Source: an uncultured Eubacteriaceae bacterium (GTDB lineage Bacteria > Bacillota > Clostridia > Eubacteriales > Anaerofustaceae). Taken from it: a stretch of DNA of 5,884 nt. Below the pieces are notes generated by a model. That model saw nothing but the letters and a program-made list of their open reading frames with translations, was not told where the DNA came from and made no database searches. Below, in pieces: positions 4,817 through 5,884 of the stretch; position 1 is the stretch's first letter; every line of letters begins with the position of its first letter. The DNA is taken from positions 1-5,884 of the forward strand of contig CAMSGF010000058.1 in assembly GCA_947058225.1 (NCBI GenBank). Reading direction: 5' to 3'. The position numbers and the translations under genes were made by a program.

Positions 4817-5614
4817 TTATTTTTCATTATTATTTATATGTTTTTTATATATTCCCGGTGGGATTCCGATAAAGCTGTTAAAAAGGTTGGAAAAGTGGCT
4901 TTGGTCGCTAAATCCCATATTAACTGCGACATCAATGGGATTGTGTCCGTTTATCAAAAGCTCTCTTGCTTTTTGAATACGAAGTATCTGTAGGTATCTG
5001 TACGGAGTTACTCCCATTGATTTTATGAAATATCTTGATAGTGTCGATTTACTTAAATTAGAATATTCACATAGCTGCTTGAGAGAAATATGCTCTTTAT
5101 AGTGTTTATTTATAAAGGAACAAAGTGAATTTATTTCATATATTTGTTCTGTAGCATTATTTTTTATGATTTTTGAGTTTTTTTCCATAATTATTTTAAA
5201 TGTATTTATTAATATTTCTTCTTTTTGTTTATCATTTGTGATTATGTTCTCATATAAAAATAAAAGCTTATTAAAAACATCTTTATTTTTCCACACATTA
5301 TTTATAAATTTTAAATTATAATCTTTTTTTGTTATGTAAGACATTGCACTTTTTTGAATGTGAAAAATTTTACACCTAAAAGGCTTTTTATTGGTGCAGG
5401 AATGAGTATCCTTTGGATTAAAAAAGAAAATATCTCCTTTTGAAAGAGTATATTCCTTATCATTTAAATGCAGTATTCTTTCTCCCTTTTCTGCAATTCC
5501 AATGACGTAATAATCGTGAAAGTGGCTTGGGAAATGAGATGTTAAATTGTCAAAAGAATATACTTCAATATTTAAGTCTTTGTCATAATAAAAGTTTTTT
5601 ATATTATCTGTCAT
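4817..5614 (-). CDS. AraC-family transcriptional regulator with N-terminal cupin domain
   Basis: A 265-residue regulator of standard length. Residues 15-85 form the cupin ligand-sensing barrel (SHFPSHFHDYYVIGIAEKGE at 26-45, YTLSKGDIFFFNPKDTHSC at 55-73). About 86-160 is a helical linker, and 163-262 is the double helix-turn-helix domain. The first HTH is around ISLKQLCEYSNLSKSTLSRYFIKSMGVTPYRY; the second includes PIDVAVNMGFSDQSHFSNLFNSFIGIPPGIY, the AraC signature. The ligand is unknown. An AGAGG site is 9 nt before ATG 5614, and an in-frame TAA lies shortly upstream, so this start is secure. The DUF2000 gene follows 12 nt downstream and is the obvious regulatory target, with autoregulation possible through a dyad upstream. 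Confidence 0.92.
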   Translation of the reverse strand: MTDNIKNFYYDKDLNIEVYSFDNLTSHFPSHFHDYYVIGIAEKGERILHLNDKEYTLSKGDIFFFNPKDTHSCTNKKPFRCKIFHIQKSAMSYITKKDYNLKFINNVWKNKDVFNKLLFLYENIITNDKQKEEILINTFKIIMEKNSKIIKNNATEQIYEINSLCSFINKHYKEHISLKQLCEYSNLSKSTLSRYFIKSMGVTPYRYLQILRIQKARELLINGHNPIDVAVNMGFSDQSHFSNLFNSFIGIPPGIYKKHINNNEK

Positions 5615-5634
5615 TTTATTTTTCCTCTGCGTTT

Positions 5635-5678
5635 ATTATACATTAAGTTTTGAATATATTCTTGTAAAATATATTCAA
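5635..5678 (-). promoter_or_regulatory. Upstream region of the AraC gene: -10 candidate and 11-bp dyad
   Basis: TTGAATATATT (5650-5660) is repeated inverted as AATATATTCAA (5668-5678), with perfect 11-bp arms around 7 nt. On the minus strand a perfect TATAAT occurs at 5640-5635, downstream of the dyad, which therefore covers the expected -35 position. No good -35 hexamer is present at 17 bp, as would fit an activated promoter. That -10 would start the transcript almost at the RBS (5628-5624), so the exact start is uncertain. An operator role is inferred. Confidence 0.5.
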
Positions 5679-5884
5679 TTTGTGAAGGGGTGAGGAGTGG
5701 AAATAGCGTATGAGAAATTAGAGTTTTATGGTGGGTGATAAATGCTTGGGATGCAGGGGAGGCGGCGGCTTTTCTGAGCTTATGTATTTAAAAATTTATT
5801 TTTAAATACATAAGCTCAGAAAAGTTCAGGCGATTATTGTTTCTGGAGCGATTGGTGGTGGGGTATTTAACCTCTCTAACGATT
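5679..5884. other. G-rich intergenic stretch without an assignable gene, at the window edge
   Basis: No gene is supportable here. The plus strand changes to marked G-richness (GAAGGGGTGAGGAGTGG near 5684-5700; GGGATGCAGGGGAGGCGGCGG at 5748-5768; GGTGGTGGGG near 5854-5863), unlike the rest of the window. Past the palindrome two short frames are open to the edge. On plus one reads ...KVQAIIVSGAIGGGVFNLSND without a start codon. On minus one reads SLERLNTPPPIAPETIIA and ends at TGA 5828-5826. Either could be the tip of a neighbouring gene; about 20 codons are too few to decide. Confidence 0.5.
5769..5824. repeat. Second perfect palindrome (26-bp arms)
   Basis: CTTTTCTGAGCTTATGTATT and the following TAAAAA (5769-5794) pair without mismatch with 5799-5824, around TTTA (5795-5798). 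The stem is AT-rich with one GC patch (CTGAGC/GCTCAG). No T-tract follows it on either strand, since the T-run is inside the stem, so it is not a standard intrinsic terminator. It shares no sequence with the palindrome at 1-118. It could separate the AraC pair from an outside gene. Confidence 0.88.

Noticed and set aside
5611..5768. Minus-strand open frame of about 50 codons upstream of the AraC gene, ending in an ATGA overlap with its start
   Set aside because: It has no usable start codon or RBS and covers the dyad and -10 region. The overlap arises automatically because the AraC ATG is followed by A.
5728..5805. 25-codon plus-strand frame MVGDKCLGCRGGGG... running into the palindrome, looked at as a second Cys-Gly peptide
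   Set aside because: There is no convincing RBS, the last third is the palindrome arm, and its stop lies in the palindrome; it is most likely chance coding in G-rich DNA.
1..5884. Insertion sequence, CRISPR array, tRNA or rRNA
   Set aside because: No transposase frame, no spaced repeat series and no tRNA/rRNA signature found; the two palindromes are unrelated to each other, so they are not terminal inverted repeats of one element.

Overview
The window is AT-rich, with A/T-biased codons, strong AGGAGG-type ribosome sites and long A/T spacers. Its gene families (EFR1-type flavodoxin-ferredoxin, radical SAM/SPASM enzyme, anaerobe-type nitroreductase, DUF2000) point to an anaerobic Clostridia-type Firmicute. 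This is inferred from composition and family mix only; there is no rRNA or marker gene to place it more closely.

Layout. 1-118 is a near-perfect giant palindrome and 119-237 a bare AT-rich spacer. 238-969 (minus) is a MerR regulator with a C-terminal TipAS domain; its true start is 969, set by a strong RBS and a textbook 19-bp-spacer MerR promoter. 1108-1917 (plus, divergent) is an EFR1-type flavodoxin/2x[4Fe-4S] protein. 1944-2270 (minus) is an HxlR regulator with the conserved N-terminal Cys. Divergent from it is a three-gene operon: a 44-residue Cys-Gly-repeat peptide (2474-2608, not previously listed as a long ORF), a radical SAM/SPASM enzyme (2706-3779) and an FMN nitroreductase (3776-4369). 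Convergent to this operon is a minus-strand pair, an AraC regulator (4817-5614) followed by a DUF2000 protein (4382-4804). 5641-5884 has no assignable gene; it holds a dyad near the AraC promoter, an unusually G-rich strand and a second perfect palindrome (5769-5824).

How it fits together. The centre is a compact ribosomally made, post-translationally modified peptide (RiPP) cassette. It resembles the 'ACGX-repeat peptide + radical SAM/SPASM' systems defined bioinformatically by genome-context mining; to my knowledge their product and role are not established. The peptide carries ACG/SCG repeats, the radical SAM enzyme is the likely cysteine cross-linking enzyme, and the translationally coupled nitroreductase may be a second maturation or redox partner. 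An 18-bp hairpin between the peptide gene and the enzyme gene probably makes precursor outnumber enzyme. The divergent HxlR regulator, with its sensor-type Cys, shares the intergenic region and a dyad lying exactly between the two promoters, so it probably controls the cassette in response to redox or electrophile stress. No transporter or dedicated peptidase is in the window. The flanking MerR/EFR1 and AraC/DUF2000 pairs look like independent stress or redox modules.
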